Below are positions 52,643 to 59,772 of a stretch of 64,000 nt of DNA, one piece after another (the stretch's first letter is position 1; every line of letters begins with the position of its first letter). The notes below the pieces were generated by a model. That model was not told the DNA's origin. It was given only the letters and a program-made list of their open reading frames with translations, and ran no database searches. The stretch comes from Haladaptatus sp. DYF46. GTDB lineage: Archaea; Halobacteriota; Halobacteria; Halobacteriales; Haladaptataceae. Position numbers and translations under genes: made by a program. The stretch spans positions 248,001 through 312,000 of the forward strand of contig NZ_JAJFAY010000001.1 in the NCBI RefSeq assembly GCF_021083305.1, read 5' to 3'.

Positions 52643-52750
52643 ATGCCAACGATGGAACAGTACGTTAAAGATTCGCATACGCACGGTGCAAGCGGTGCTA
52701 TCGTCGACCCGATTCCCACCGGAGGGGTTTTGCCGCATCCGCACCACTGA
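52643..52750 (+). CDS. Possible 35-residue His-rich peptide
   Basis: A short frame starting MPTMEQYVKDSHTHGASGAI and ending with LPHPHH. It has a plausible upstream AT-rich region, but there is no homologue in memory. The terminal His-Pro-His pattern and lack of an obvious partner make it an open candidate: a small metal-binding peptide or non-coding. Confidence is low. Confidence 0.3.
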   Translation: MPTMEQYVKDSHTHGASGAIVDPIPTGGVLPHPHH

Positions 52751-52834
52751 ACGTCGAATCGACACCGAACGGCATCGACTGTGCATCGTGACAGAACGCA
52801 CGAAATCCGAAGCGGACGACCGACACACCGATCA

Positions 52835-52990
52835 ATGACAGACGAGAACTCACCATCCCGACCGACAGACGACGACCGAGAGAAAGAGACGATGGCGGAA
52901 ATCAGCCACACACCCCCGTACGAGGCACCCGATGCGAACCGAGTGTTCGAGCGCGGCGGCGAACTGTTGACCGAAGAGCGCCGCTCCTGA
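52835..52990 (+). CDS. Small haloarchaeal protein, unknown function
   Basis: A 51-residue acidic protein. The last 32 residues (MAEISHTPPYEAPDANRVFE and after) look like a family core seen in haloarchaeal hypothetical proteins, so an internal start at 52892 is possible. Polar and probably disordered. It precedes a convergent zinc protein gene. Confidence 0.6.
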   Translation: MTDENSPSRPTDDDREKETMAEISHTPPYEAPDANRVFERGGELLTEERRS

Positions 52991-53073
52991 GCGGTCGAAT
53001 CGGAAAAAGAAGTCCCGTTTTTCCCGTTCTCCATCTCCCGTCGAGTCCCCGGACCCCCGTCCCCAGTCCCAAC

Positions 53074-53307
53074 TCAGCGGATCGGTTCCCGTCCGCCGAC
53101 GGGTTTCGAGGTATCCACGATCTCCGCGCGCGCTCCACCCTTCTTGACTTCGGTCGCAGTCATACATTCGAGGCACCCGAAGACCTCGTTCTCGTTGTTT
53201 CCGAACACGCGGGCGAAATCACGCGTCACGAAGGAACCGCAGCTTCGGCATCGGTTTTCGGCTACAGTGTCGCTTCCACTAGCAATCTGGCTGTTTGTCG
53301 TTGTCAT
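53074..53307 (-). CDS. Small zinc-knuckle protein (DUF7563-like)
   Basis: A 77-residue protein starting MTTTNSQIASGSDT. ENRCRSCGSFVTRDFARVFG and NEVFGCLECMTATEV give two CxxC pairs, a zinc ribbon of a haloarchaeal family often annotated DUF7563. The C-terminal 25 residues are variable. It may bind nucleic acid or a protein partner. It is divergent from the antitoxin-like gene at 53534. Confidence 0.75.
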   Translation of the reverse strand: MTTTNSQIASGSDTVAENRCRSCGSFVTRDFARVFGNNENEVFGCLECMTATEVKKGGARAEIVDTSKPVGGREPIR

Positions 53308-53533
53308 GCTGAACCTCGTCGATACGACTAACATCAGTGTGGGTACTTTGTTATCCGGTGGCTGTCGGTGCGAAACCAACCACTATCGTTTGGAAAGACA
53401 ACTCTACGATTTCGGTAACGACCGGTTACTCGGCCGGAACGGCGAAAATTGCCCTTGGAACCACGCGCCACGAGGGTCCGAAATTCGGTGACGGCCTATG
53501 CTTTAATGATCGTCCGGGCGGTAGTTTTCGCTG

Positions 53534-53689
53534 ATGCCCAAGATAACACTCGACGAGGAAACCGTTTCGCGTCTCGACAGCCTCCGGGTCGAGGACGAAT
53601 CCTATGACGAAATCGTCAACGAGCTCATCAACATCTACGAGGCAGAGGAGATGACGCTCTTCCACGGCGGCGACTATTCGAGCGACTGA
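53534..53689 (+). CDS. Small VapB/antitoxin-like protein (DUF7557-like)
   Basis: A 51-residue protein: MPKITLDEETVSRLDSLRVE then ESYDEIVNELINIYEAEE. This is the strand-helix-helix pattern of short haloarchaeal antitoxin-like proteins, with an acidic end. No PIN toxin or other partner is visible next to it, so an orphan regulator is likely. It is transcribed towards the archaetidylserine decarboxylase gene, which reads the other way. Confidence 0.7.
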   Translation: MPKITLDEETVSRLDSLRVEDESYDEIVNELINIYEAEEMTLFHGGDYSSD

Positions 53690-53690
53690 A

Positions 53691-54287
53691 TCAGTCGGCG
53701 TCCCATCGAGCGACGAGAGTTTCTCCCGCGCGCACGCGCTGACCTTTTTTCACTTCGATGTCCGCCACGTCGAACGATTCGGGGAGGAGCACGTCCGCCC
53801 TGCTCCCGAAGGCGATGTGTCCGAGTCGCTCCCCGTGAGCCAACTCGTCGCCGGGTTCGACGTAGGGGTGGATTCGCCGGGCGAACGCGCCCGCGATGAG
53901 CGTCAGATCGCAGGTCGAAAGGCCGATGTGGACTTTCTCGTTGTTGTCCGACTCCTTGCTGAACGCGGGGCGGTGGGTTCCCGGTTCGTGTTCGACCGAT
54001 TCGACGCGCCCCGAGAGCGGCGCGCGGTTGACGTGGACGTCCGTCACGTTCATGAACACGCCGACGCGAACGCGGTTTCCCTCCTCGCGTATCACCGAGA
54101 CGCGCCCGTCGGCGGGTGAGAGAACACCCGCGGAGGGCGGGGAACGCTCCGGGTCGCGGAAGAACAGAAGGACGGCACCCCCCGTCGCGAGCGCCGCGAG
54201 CGTAGCGACCGGCGAGAGCAGTCCGAGTGGCCCGGCGAGTAGGAACGGCGGCGCGGCGTATCGCCACGCGCCGGGTGCGACCTTCAT
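53691..54287 (-). CDS. pssD: Archaetidylserine decarboxylase (phosphatidylserine decarboxylase family)
   Basis: A 198-residue protein starting MKVAPGAWRYAAPPFLLAGP. An N-terminal membrane helix pair (about 12-45) is followed by LLFFRDPERSPP, GVLSPADGRV, VGVFMNVTDVHVNRAPLSG and the self-cleavage region IAFGSRADVLLP with the Gly-Ser pair. It converts archaetidylserine to archaetidylethanolamine. In haloarchaea PssD is also needed for ArtA-dependent C-terminal lipid anchoring. It begins one base overlapping the DUF5799-like gene. Confidence 0.9.
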   Translation of the reverse strand: MKVAPGAWRYAAPPFLLAGPLGLLSPVATLAALATGGAVLLFFRDPERSPPSAGVLSPADGRVSVIREEGNRVRVGVFMNVTDVHVNRAPLSGRVESVEHEPGTHRPAFSKESDNNEKVHIGLSTCDLTLIAGAFARRIHPYVEPGDELAHGERLGHIAFGSRADVLLPESFDVADIEVKKGQRVRAGETLVARWDAD

Positions 54288-54736
54288 CACTCCTGAACCG
54301 CGGCCCTGACACGCGCCCACTTCCCGTTCGATTCGAGGCGCGTTTGGAGTTCGTCAGCGTATCGTTGTGCTAGCCCTTCGGCGGCCGTGAGTCGCTCCTC
54401 GTCGACGCCGCTTCCGCCACCGCCGCCCAGTCCGAGCGCGTCCTTGACCGACCCGAAGACGCCTCGTCCTTCCTTTTTCGACGACTTTCCGGCCATCGAG
54501 TTCATCTGCGACTGGATGTTCTCCATCTCGGGCATCACCTGTCGAACCTTGCTCGTGTCGGCGACGAGTTTCGCGCGCTCGTCGTCGTCGGGGTGTTCGA
54601 TGTCGAACTCGACTGCGGTCATCACCAGACCCCATTCCTGCCGGGAGAACTGGGAATCGGCGACTTCCTGTGCGAACTCCCTATCGACCGCCATTCTGTC
54701 CCCCACGATCATGTCCGTCCACCGTTGTCCACTCAT
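54287..54736 (-). CDS. DUF5799-like haloarchaeal protein
   Basis: A 149-residue protein: MSGQRWTDMIVGDRMAVDRE, then WGLVMTAVEFDIEHPDDDER and VRQVMPEMENIQSQMNSMAG. A short glycine-rich loop (GLGGGGGSG, residues 103-111) precedes a C-terminal helix pair. It is a soluble, mostly helical haloarchaeal family of unknown function. Its stop overlaps the decarboxylase start by one base, so the two are co-expressed. Confidence 0.75.
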   Translation of the reverse strand: MSGQRWTDMIVGDRMAVDREFAQEVADSQFSRQEWGLVMTAVEFDIEHPDDDERAKLVADTSKVRQVMPEMENIQSQMNSMAGKSSKKEGRGVFGSVKDALGLGGGGGSGVDEERLTAAEGLAQRYADELQTRLESNGKWARVRAAVQE

Positions 54737-54845
54737 AGGTGACTGTGCTATGGCACGAGACTTGGTAGTTTCGTCTCCGAGAACGGTGCGGGAGACGGGA
54801 CGGGATACCGAGGAGACGGTGCGGTGACACGTGTGGAGGGCGAAA

Positions 54846-54871
54846 ACCGCCCGGTAGGGAGTGCCTACGGG
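54846..54871. terminator. Hairpin pair downstream of rnp4
   Basis: An 8-bp stem with one bulged G (CCCGGTAGG at 54850-54858 with CCTACGGG at 54864-54871) lies 79 bases past the stop of the RNase P gene. A small stem (GGGCG/CGCCC around a four/five-base loop) sits next to it. On the transcribed strand a GGTTTT run follows. It could end that transcript. Confidence 0.4.
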
Positions 54872-54949
54872 TGAAAATCCGACGCGTAATCACTGCTTTC
54901 CGAAACGAGGGATACAGAATCAAAAACCGAGGGTCGAACCGCGCGCGAG

Positions 54950-55225
54950 TCAGTTGTATGGATAGCGCGCGTGGTTGCCACAGTCGCAGGTAATGACGAC
55001 GTGGCCGTCCTGTAATCGGACGCGGGCGTTCTTTCCGGGACGGAGGTACGCATCACAGGCATCGCAGCTAAATCGCTTGAACTGCCGGGGAAGCGAGAGG
55101 CGGTGTCGCTCGGCGATTCGCCTGGCGAGGCGGACGTACTCCCGCGCTCTGTCGTCGTTGCACTCCGTAGTGGCGTCCCGTGCAAGTACTTCGAGACGCT
55201 CTATTCGCTCTTGAGCTACAGTCAT
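54950..55225 (-). CDS. rnp4: Ribonuclease P protein component 4
   Basis: A 91-residue protein starting MTVAQERIERLEVLARDATT. RDATTECNDDRAREYVRLAR is the helical N-terminus, and the zinc site is formed by SCDACDAYLRPG and VITCDCGNHARY. It matches Rpp21/Rpr2-type proteins, which assist RNase P RNA in tRNA 5' maturation. The longer frame to 55465 is rejected because composition changes before Met 55225. Confidence 0.88.
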   Translation of the reverse strand: MTVAQERIERLEVLARDATTECNDDRAREYVRLARRIAERHRLSLPRQFKRFSCDACDAYLRPGKNARVRLQDGHVVITCDCGNHARYPYN

Positions 55226-55390
55226 TCGGAATGGGGGGGTGGGGGGTTTCCGGGGCGAGACAGGACAAGGATAGAAATCGTTCCTGTATTGCCCCATGCG
55301 AGTCATGCTCGTACGGGAACAAATACTTTGCGGTCGTTCAATGAGTCCTTTCCGAAAGGAGTAATTGGGCGCTATGCAATCTCCCGCGCA

Positions 55391-56437
55391 GTGCGCGTAC
55401 TCAACTATCTCGAACTCGAATCTCGGTTGGCCCGAAGCGGCATCGGCACCTCCACGAAGCAGCAACGCAAGGCGTTAGCGGAAACCGACGTCGACGTCAT
55501 CACGTCGCCGTGGGCGGGGGAAACCCCGGTTCATGCACTCGCGTCCGGGGCAGTAGGGGGCCGTTTCTTCGCCGACTTCGACGTGGCCCACTGCAACCTC
55601 ATCGGGCCGGGTTCGGTCGCCGTCGCGCGCCACGCGAAACGGAACGACATTCCGCTCGTCCTCCACTCGCACGTCACGAGCGAGGACTTCGCGGAGAGCT
55701 TTCGCGGGTCAAGTCTCGTCGCGCGCCCCCTCGGACGCTATCTGAAGTGGTTCTATTCGCAGGCGGACCTCGTGTTGTGTCCTAGCGAATACACGAAATC
55801 CGTCCTCGAACGCTACCCCGTCGACGCGCCGATTCACCCCATCTCGAACGGCGTCGACGCGGAGTCGTTGGACGGCTTCGAATCCCTCCGCGAGGAGTAC
55901 CGCGCGCGCTACGATTTGGACGGCATGGTCGTCTTCGCCCTGGGGAACGTCTTCGAACGCAAGGGCCTCACGACGTTCTGCCGGGTCGCCGAGCGGACCG
56001 ACTTCGACTTCGCGTGGTTCGGGACGGTGGACGACGGGCCGCACGCCAGTTCGACGGTCAAGAAGTGGACCGAGAACCCGCCGGACAACGTGACGTTCTC
56101 CGGGTGGGTGGAGGACAAACGCGGCGCGTTCGCGGCGGGGGACGTGTTCTGCTTCCCGGCGAAGGTGGAAAATCAGGGCATCGTCGTCCTCGAAGCCATG
56201 GCGTGTGGCAAAGCCGTCGTGCTTCGGGATATCCCCGTGTTCGACGAGTTCTTCACGCACGGCGTGGACTGCCTGAAGTGCGAGACGGAAGACGAGTTCC
56301 GACGCGCGCTCGAACTGCTCCACCGCGACCCCGAACTCCGGGAGCGACTGGGGGAGAACGGTCGGAAGACGGCGAGCGAACACAGTCTCAAGCGCGTCGG
56401 GGAACGACTTGTCGAGGAGTATTCAAAACTCGTCTGA
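55391..56437 (+). CDS. Family 4 glycosyltransferase (first of two)
   Basis: A 348-residue protein with a GTG start (MRVLNYLELESRLARSGIGT), preferred because the upstream frame overlaps rnp4 and is poorly coding. The N-terminal half has PLVLHSHVTSEDFAESFRGS and LVLCPSEYTKSVLERYPVDA; the donor half has PISNGVDAESLDG, VFALGNVFERKGLTTFCRVA and AKVENQGIVVLEAMACGKAV. It belongs to GT4, which moves sugars from nucleotide donors. With the next gene it probably builds a glycolipid or polysaccharide; the exact sugar is unknown. Confidence 0.85.
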   Translation: MRVLNYLELESRLARSGIGTSTKQQRKALAETDVDVITSPWAGETPVHALASGAVGGRFFADFDVAHCNLIGPGSVAVARHAKRNDIPLVLHSHVTSEDFAESFRGSSLVARPLGRYLKWFYSQADLVLCPSEYTKSVLERYPVDAPIHPISNGVDAESLDGFESLREEYRARYDLDGMVVFALGNVFERKGLTTFCRVAERTDFDFAWFGTVDDGPHASSTVKKWTENPPDNVTFSGWVEDKRGAFAAGDVFCFPAKVENQGIVVLEAMACGKAVVLRDIPVFDEFFTHGVDCLKCETEDEFRRALELLHRDPELRERLGENGRKTASEHSLKRVGERLVEEYSKLV

Positions 56438-56478
56438 AGTCATAAGCACTTAACTCCCCGTCGTCGAATGGCCGAACA

Positions 56479-57585
56479 ATGAGCCGATGGGTCGCCGCCT
56501 TCACGGACACATATTTACCGACCATCAACGGCGTCACCTACACGATTCGAACGTGGCGCGATTTCTGGGAGAAGACCGGTAGCCGAATGGACGTGGTGTA
56601 CCCCCAGTCCGATGAGTACACGCCGGAGCAGGGCGAACATCCCATCGGAAGCCTGCCGTTTCCCTTCTACGACGGCTATCGACTCGGAACACCGCGGATT
56701 CCGAAGGCCGTTCTCGACGCCGAAATCGTCCACTCTCACACGCCGTTCGCCATCGGCCTCGGCGGCCTCCGACTCGCACGAAAACACGACCGACCGTTCG
56801 TGACCTCGTATCACACGCCGACTGGGGAGTATGCGGACTATCTCGTCTCGAACGAGTCGGTCGCCGACTACGTGGAACGGGCGGCGGGCGCGTACGAACG
56901 GTGGTTCTTCGGACAGTCGGACGCCGTGCTGACGCCGAGCGAGGCGACCAGGAAACACGTCGTCGAAACCGTCGGCATCGATGCGCCCGTTCACGTCGTC
57001 CCGAACGGTATCGACGTCGAGCGGTTTCACCCGGTCGAAACGGGGGCGTTCGTCCGAAAGTACGACCTCGACGTCGACCGGCCGCTTATCGGCTACACGG
57101 GGCGTCACGGGTTCGAAAAGCGCCTGTCGGAAGTCATTTCTGCCGCCGACGGCATGGACGTGACCGTCGTCTTCGGCGGCGACGGTCCCGCCCGAAAGAC
57201 GCTCGAAAAACAGGCTCGCGACCACGACGTGGACGTCCGTTTCCTCGGCTTCCTCGACCGGGACGAGATGGCGTCCTTTTACTCCGCCCTCGACGTGTTC
57301 GCGTTCCCCAGTCCCGTCGAAACGCAGGGTCTCGTCGCGCTGGAAGCGAACGCCTGCGGCACCCCCGTGGTCGGTGCGAACGCCGGGGCGCTGTCGAACA
57401 CCATCGTCGACGGGGAGACCGGCTACCACTTCGAGAGCGGTGACATCGAAGGCGTTCGGGCGTCGATTCGCCGCGCGCTCGAAGAACGCGAGCGTCTCCG
57501 GGAATCGTGTCTCGCCCGCAGAAACGAAATCAGCGTCGAACGAGCGGTCGAAGGGTTGGAGTGGGTGTACGAACGCGTCGTTTAG
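56479..57585 (+). CDS. Family 4 glycosyltransferase (second of two)
   Basis: A 368-residue protein starting MSRWVAAFTDTYLPTINGVT. This N-terminus (DTYLPTINGV) and EIVHSHTPFAIGLGGLRLAR are typical of GT4 enzymes that glycosylate diacylglycerol-type lipids. The donor half has HVVPNGIDVERFHPV, IGYTGRHGFEKRLSEVI and SPVETQGLVALEANACGTPV with the E(x7)E motif. Same strand as the previous gene, 41 bases apart. Role in archaeal glycolipid synthesis is the most likely reading. Confidence 0.88.
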   Translation: MSRWVAAFTDTYLPTINGVTYTIRTWRDFWEKTGSRMDVVYPQSDEYTPEQGEHPIGSLPFPFYDGYRLGTPRIPKAVLDAEIVHSHTPFAIGLGGLRLARKHDRPFVTSYHTPTGEYADYLVSNESVADYVERAAGAYERWFFGQSDAVLTPSEATRKHVVETVGIDAPVHVVPNGIDVERFHPVETGAFVRKYDLDVDRPLIGYTGRHGFEKRLSEVISAADGMDVTVVFGGDGPARKTLEKQARDHDVDVRFLGFLDRDEMASFYSALDVFAFPSPVETQGLVALEANACGTPVVGANAGALSNTIVDGETGYHFESGDIEGVRASIRRALEERERLRESCLARRNEISVERAVEGLEWVYERVV

Positions 57586-58406
57586 AGTTCGACGCGCTCG
57601 ACGATGTGGTCGCTCCCTTCGCGGACGTTCAGGGCGACGATTCGGATGTCGTCTTCCAGTCCCGACCCGTGGAGTTTTGCCTTGAGCAGGTTATCGACCT
57701 GATACACGCCCGCCGCGTTCAGCATCTCGATTTCGACGAGGACCGGCACGGTGTCGCCCTGTCGCAGGCTGACCTTCTTGATAGCTTGGCTGGAAACGGT
57801 GTTGATGCCGCGACCACCCTTCTCGTAGGGGATGCGCGAGCGGCCGTGTTCCATGTCGAGCGCGTCCGAGACGCGGATGACGCCCGCTTCGGTCGTCAGC
57901 GGGTCCTCCTCGGTGTGGTGGCAGAGGATGGCGTGGAGGATTTCGCCCTTCATCCGAACCGTGTTTTCGACGTCGTAGAAGTTCGGCAGTACGCGGTCGA
58001 GGATGTCCGACGCGAGCGGAATCGAGTAGTAAGAGTGGTCGTCGCGGTGGACGATATGGCCGATGTCGTGGAGCGTCGCGGCGAACGCGACGATGACGCT
58101 CTCGTCCGCCTCGTCCAGTCCCTCGTCCGCCGCGCCGTTGAACTCGACGCCGCCGCGTTTCAGCAGGTCGTAGAGCAAAAGCGCGCGGTTTCGAACGATT
58201 TCGATGTGTTTTCGCCCGTGGTCGTTGTACCCCTTTCTCGTCACAGCGTTGACGTTTTGGGCGTCCAGATACGCTTGAATCTCCTCGTCGTTGTGGATAA
58301 ATTCGAGTACCTCGTTCAGCTTTTCGTCGGGGAAGGCGTGGTCAGCGTCCGGGTCGTACGCACGCCGCCCGTTCTCCGTTTGAGCTTCCATTTCCGCATC
58401 TTCCAT
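57582..58406 (-). CDS. HD-domain phosphohydrolase
   Basis: A 274-residue protein. The HD site is spread over NDHGRKHIEIVRNRALLLYD (H), VAFAATLHDIGHIVHRDDHS (HD pair) and LHAILCHHTEEDPLTTEAGV (second H), with VIRVSDALDMEHGRSRIPYE carrying the final D. The C-terminal 90 residues (VLVEIEMLNAAGVYQVDNLL) are beta-rich. Its 3' end overlaps the second glycosyltransferase by four bases. HD proteins of this layout hydrolyse nucleotides; the substrate is unknown. Confidence 0.85.
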   Translation of the reverse strand: MEDAEMEAQTENGRRAYDPDADHAFPDEKLNEVLEFIHNDEEIQAYLDAQNVNAVTRKGYNDHGRKHIEIVRNRALLLYDLLKRGGVEFNGAADEGLDEADESVIVAFAATLHDIGHIVHRDDHSYYSIPLASDILDRVLPNFYDVENTVRMKGEILHAILCHHTEEDPLTTEAGVIRVSDALDMEHGRSRIPYEKGGRGINTVSSQAIKKVSLRQGDTVPVLVEIEMLNAAGVYQVDNLLKAKLHGSGLEDDIRIVALNVREGSDHIVERVEL

Positions 58407-58693
58407 GGCTCCGATTTCACGTTCTGGGGAGAAAAGCTCTCGGGGAAGGGTCGTTCGAACGCAGTGACCGGGACTCTCGAACGCGAATCGACGGACTTCG
58501 AGCGATCACGGACGGGTTTCCATCGTGATGGTTACTGGCAGGCGACCGACGTCATCGTTTCGCGATTTGACCGCGGGAGGGAAACGAAGAGTTGGACGTT
58601 TTCGCCCTGTGCGGTCGATTCGGAGTCTCGTCATCGCCCCCCTGAGAAGAGCAAAAAGCCTATAGTTGGCAACGGGTAAGAAACTGGTAGAGG

Positions 58694-58987
58694 ATGTTCG
58701 AAATGATACCACTATTCGGGCCGGTTCCCGGAGGGATGGAGCTCGCGGTGATCCTGCTCATCGCGGTTCTCCTGTTCGGTGCAAACAAGATTCCGAAGCT
58801 CGCACGCTCCACGGGAGAGGCGATGGGCGAGTTCAAGAAAGGCCGCGAAGAAGTCGAGCAGGAACTGCAGGAGATGCAAGGCTCGAGCTCTTCCAGTACC
58901 GCGCGCGAAGTCGAAAGCGAACCGACGACGGCCACCGAAACCGAGACCGAGACCGAGACGGAAACCAAGACCGAGTCGGAATCGTAG
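58694..58987 (+). CDS. tatA: Sec-independent translocase protein TatA
   Basis: A 97-residue protein: a short N-terminal segment with a hydrophobic helix (MELAVILLIAVLLFG, residues 15-29), then FGANKIPKLARSTGEAMGEF as amphipathic helix. KKGREEVEQELQEMQ follows, and a Ser/Thr/Glu tail with a TET repeat ends it. TatA forms the protein-conducting oligomer of the Tat route, which haloarchaea use for most folded secreted proteins. It is followed 33 bases later by tRNA-Arg. Confidence 0.9.
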   Translation: MFEMIPLFGPVPGGMELAVILLIAVLLFGANKIPKLARSTGEAMGEFKKGREEVEQELQEMQGSSSSSTAREVESEPTTATETETETETETKTESES

Positions 58988-59020
58988 TTGTTTTTCCTTC
59001 GAGTTATCACATATTACGCG

Positions 59021-59093
59021 GGGCGTGTGGCCTAGCGGATAGGGCGAGAGGTTCCTAACCTCTCGACCGCGGGTTCGAATCCCGCCACGCCCT
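59021..59093 (+). tRNA. tRNA-Arg(CCT)
   Basis: A standard cloverleaf can be drawn. Acceptor stem GGGCGTG (59021-59027) pairs with CACGCCC (59086-59092). The anticodon stem GAGAGG/CCTCTC encloses loop TTCCTAA with anticodon CCT at 59054-59056. The T arm has GCGGG, TTCGAAT, CCCGC. The final T would be the discriminator; CCA is not encoded. No intron is seen. Confidence 0.93.
59072..59092 (+). repeat. tRNA 3'-end repeat, copy A
   Basis: The last 21 bases of the acceptor/T arm of tRNA-Arg are repeated exactly at 59198-59218, the classic footprint of tyrosine-recombinase integration at a tRNA 3' end. Confidence 0.75.
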
Positions 59094-59197
59094 GCATAGC
59101 GAACGCCAGTGAGCCGTGAGAAGTGACTAGGGATTCGAATCCTGGGAGCCGCAGCCCGGGAAGCGAACGGAGTGAGCGACCCGGACCGTCTCCCTTC

Positions 59198-59218
59198 GGT
59201 TCGAATCCCGCCACGCCC
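59198..59218 (+). repeat. tRNA 3'-end repeat, copy B
   Basis: Exact copy of 59072-59092, starting GGTTCGAATCCC. The 105 bases between the copies hold no gene, so if this marks an integrated element the element has been lost or reduced. A poorer copy (GGGATTCGAATCC) occurs near 59128. Confidence 0.7.
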
Positions 59219-59239
59219 CCTCGTTCACTACGTTCACTC

Positions 59240-59305
59240 GCGGGAGTTCCGAAAGACGTACTGCGTCTTTCGACGTTCGTGAATCTTCGATTCACTCACT
59301 CCCGC
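59240..59305 (+). repeat. Three-helix element, copy 1
   Basis: An outer stem GCGGGAGT/ACTCCCGC (59240-59247 with 59298-59305) encloses two perfect hairpins: CGAAAGACG with CGTCTTTCG (59250-59258/59264-59272) and GTGAATC with GATTCAC (59279-59285/59289-59295). It ends in CCACGCC like the tRNA 3' end. It repeats 84 bases later. Confidence 0.7.
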
Positions 59306-59323
59306 CACGCCTTCGCTGCGCTC

Positions 59324-59389
59324 GCGGGAGTTCCGAGAGGCGCACGGTGTCTTTCGACGTTCGTGAATCATCGATCCACTCACTCCCGC
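59324..59389 (+). repeat. Three-helix element, copy 2
   Basis: The same layout as copy 1, with outer stem 59324-59331/59382-59389. In the first hairpin three positions differ from copy 1 and each still pairs (A-T or G-C replaced by G-T). In the second hairpin one position is unpaired. The conserved pairing despite substitutions suggests the structure matters or mattered. Confidence 0.65.
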
Positions 59390-59772
59390 CACGTCTTTTT
59401 CGAGTGAGGGCACATGTCGCGTTTCCGTGTGAGGCGCGCGACGCTCGTTTTCCGCCGATTACCGGTAGCGACGTGATGAAAGATTTATCATGTGTCGGAG
59501 AAAAGCAACGAATGCGGTAACTTCCGACGAAGATACCGCGAAAACAGCCTAGTCAGGCACGCCGCGTTCGCCTCGAAACGGTGACTCTCCCCGTGCCGAG
59601 GAAATGCGGTTCTCTCTCCCCCTTTCGAACGAGCTGACATGGTCGAGAGGTATCTTTCTTCTGAGATGTCGAAACCACCCGACTGGAAACCGATGGTTTC
59701 AAATGTGAAAAATAACACATGTATATTAATTTTAATAAGTCTTTTTAATGGATTAGCGTTTGGCGATAGTCA

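Larger units (their letters stand above)
59094..59772. other. 679-base gap after tRNA-Arg
   Basis: Besides the repeats listed, 59400-59640 has no supported gene. From 59700 the sequence is AT-rich (runs such as TATTAATTTTAATAAG) and contains the probable promoter of the pilus operon; a TATA-like TTTTTAATGG lies shortly before the ATG at 59773. Short plus and minus frames here are shadows. Confidence 0.45.

Noticed and set aside
53534-53689. Toxin-antitoxin pair
   Set aside because: The small protein resembles an antitoxin, but no PIN, RelE or other toxin gene is adjacent; the neighbours are a zinc protein and a lipid enzyme.
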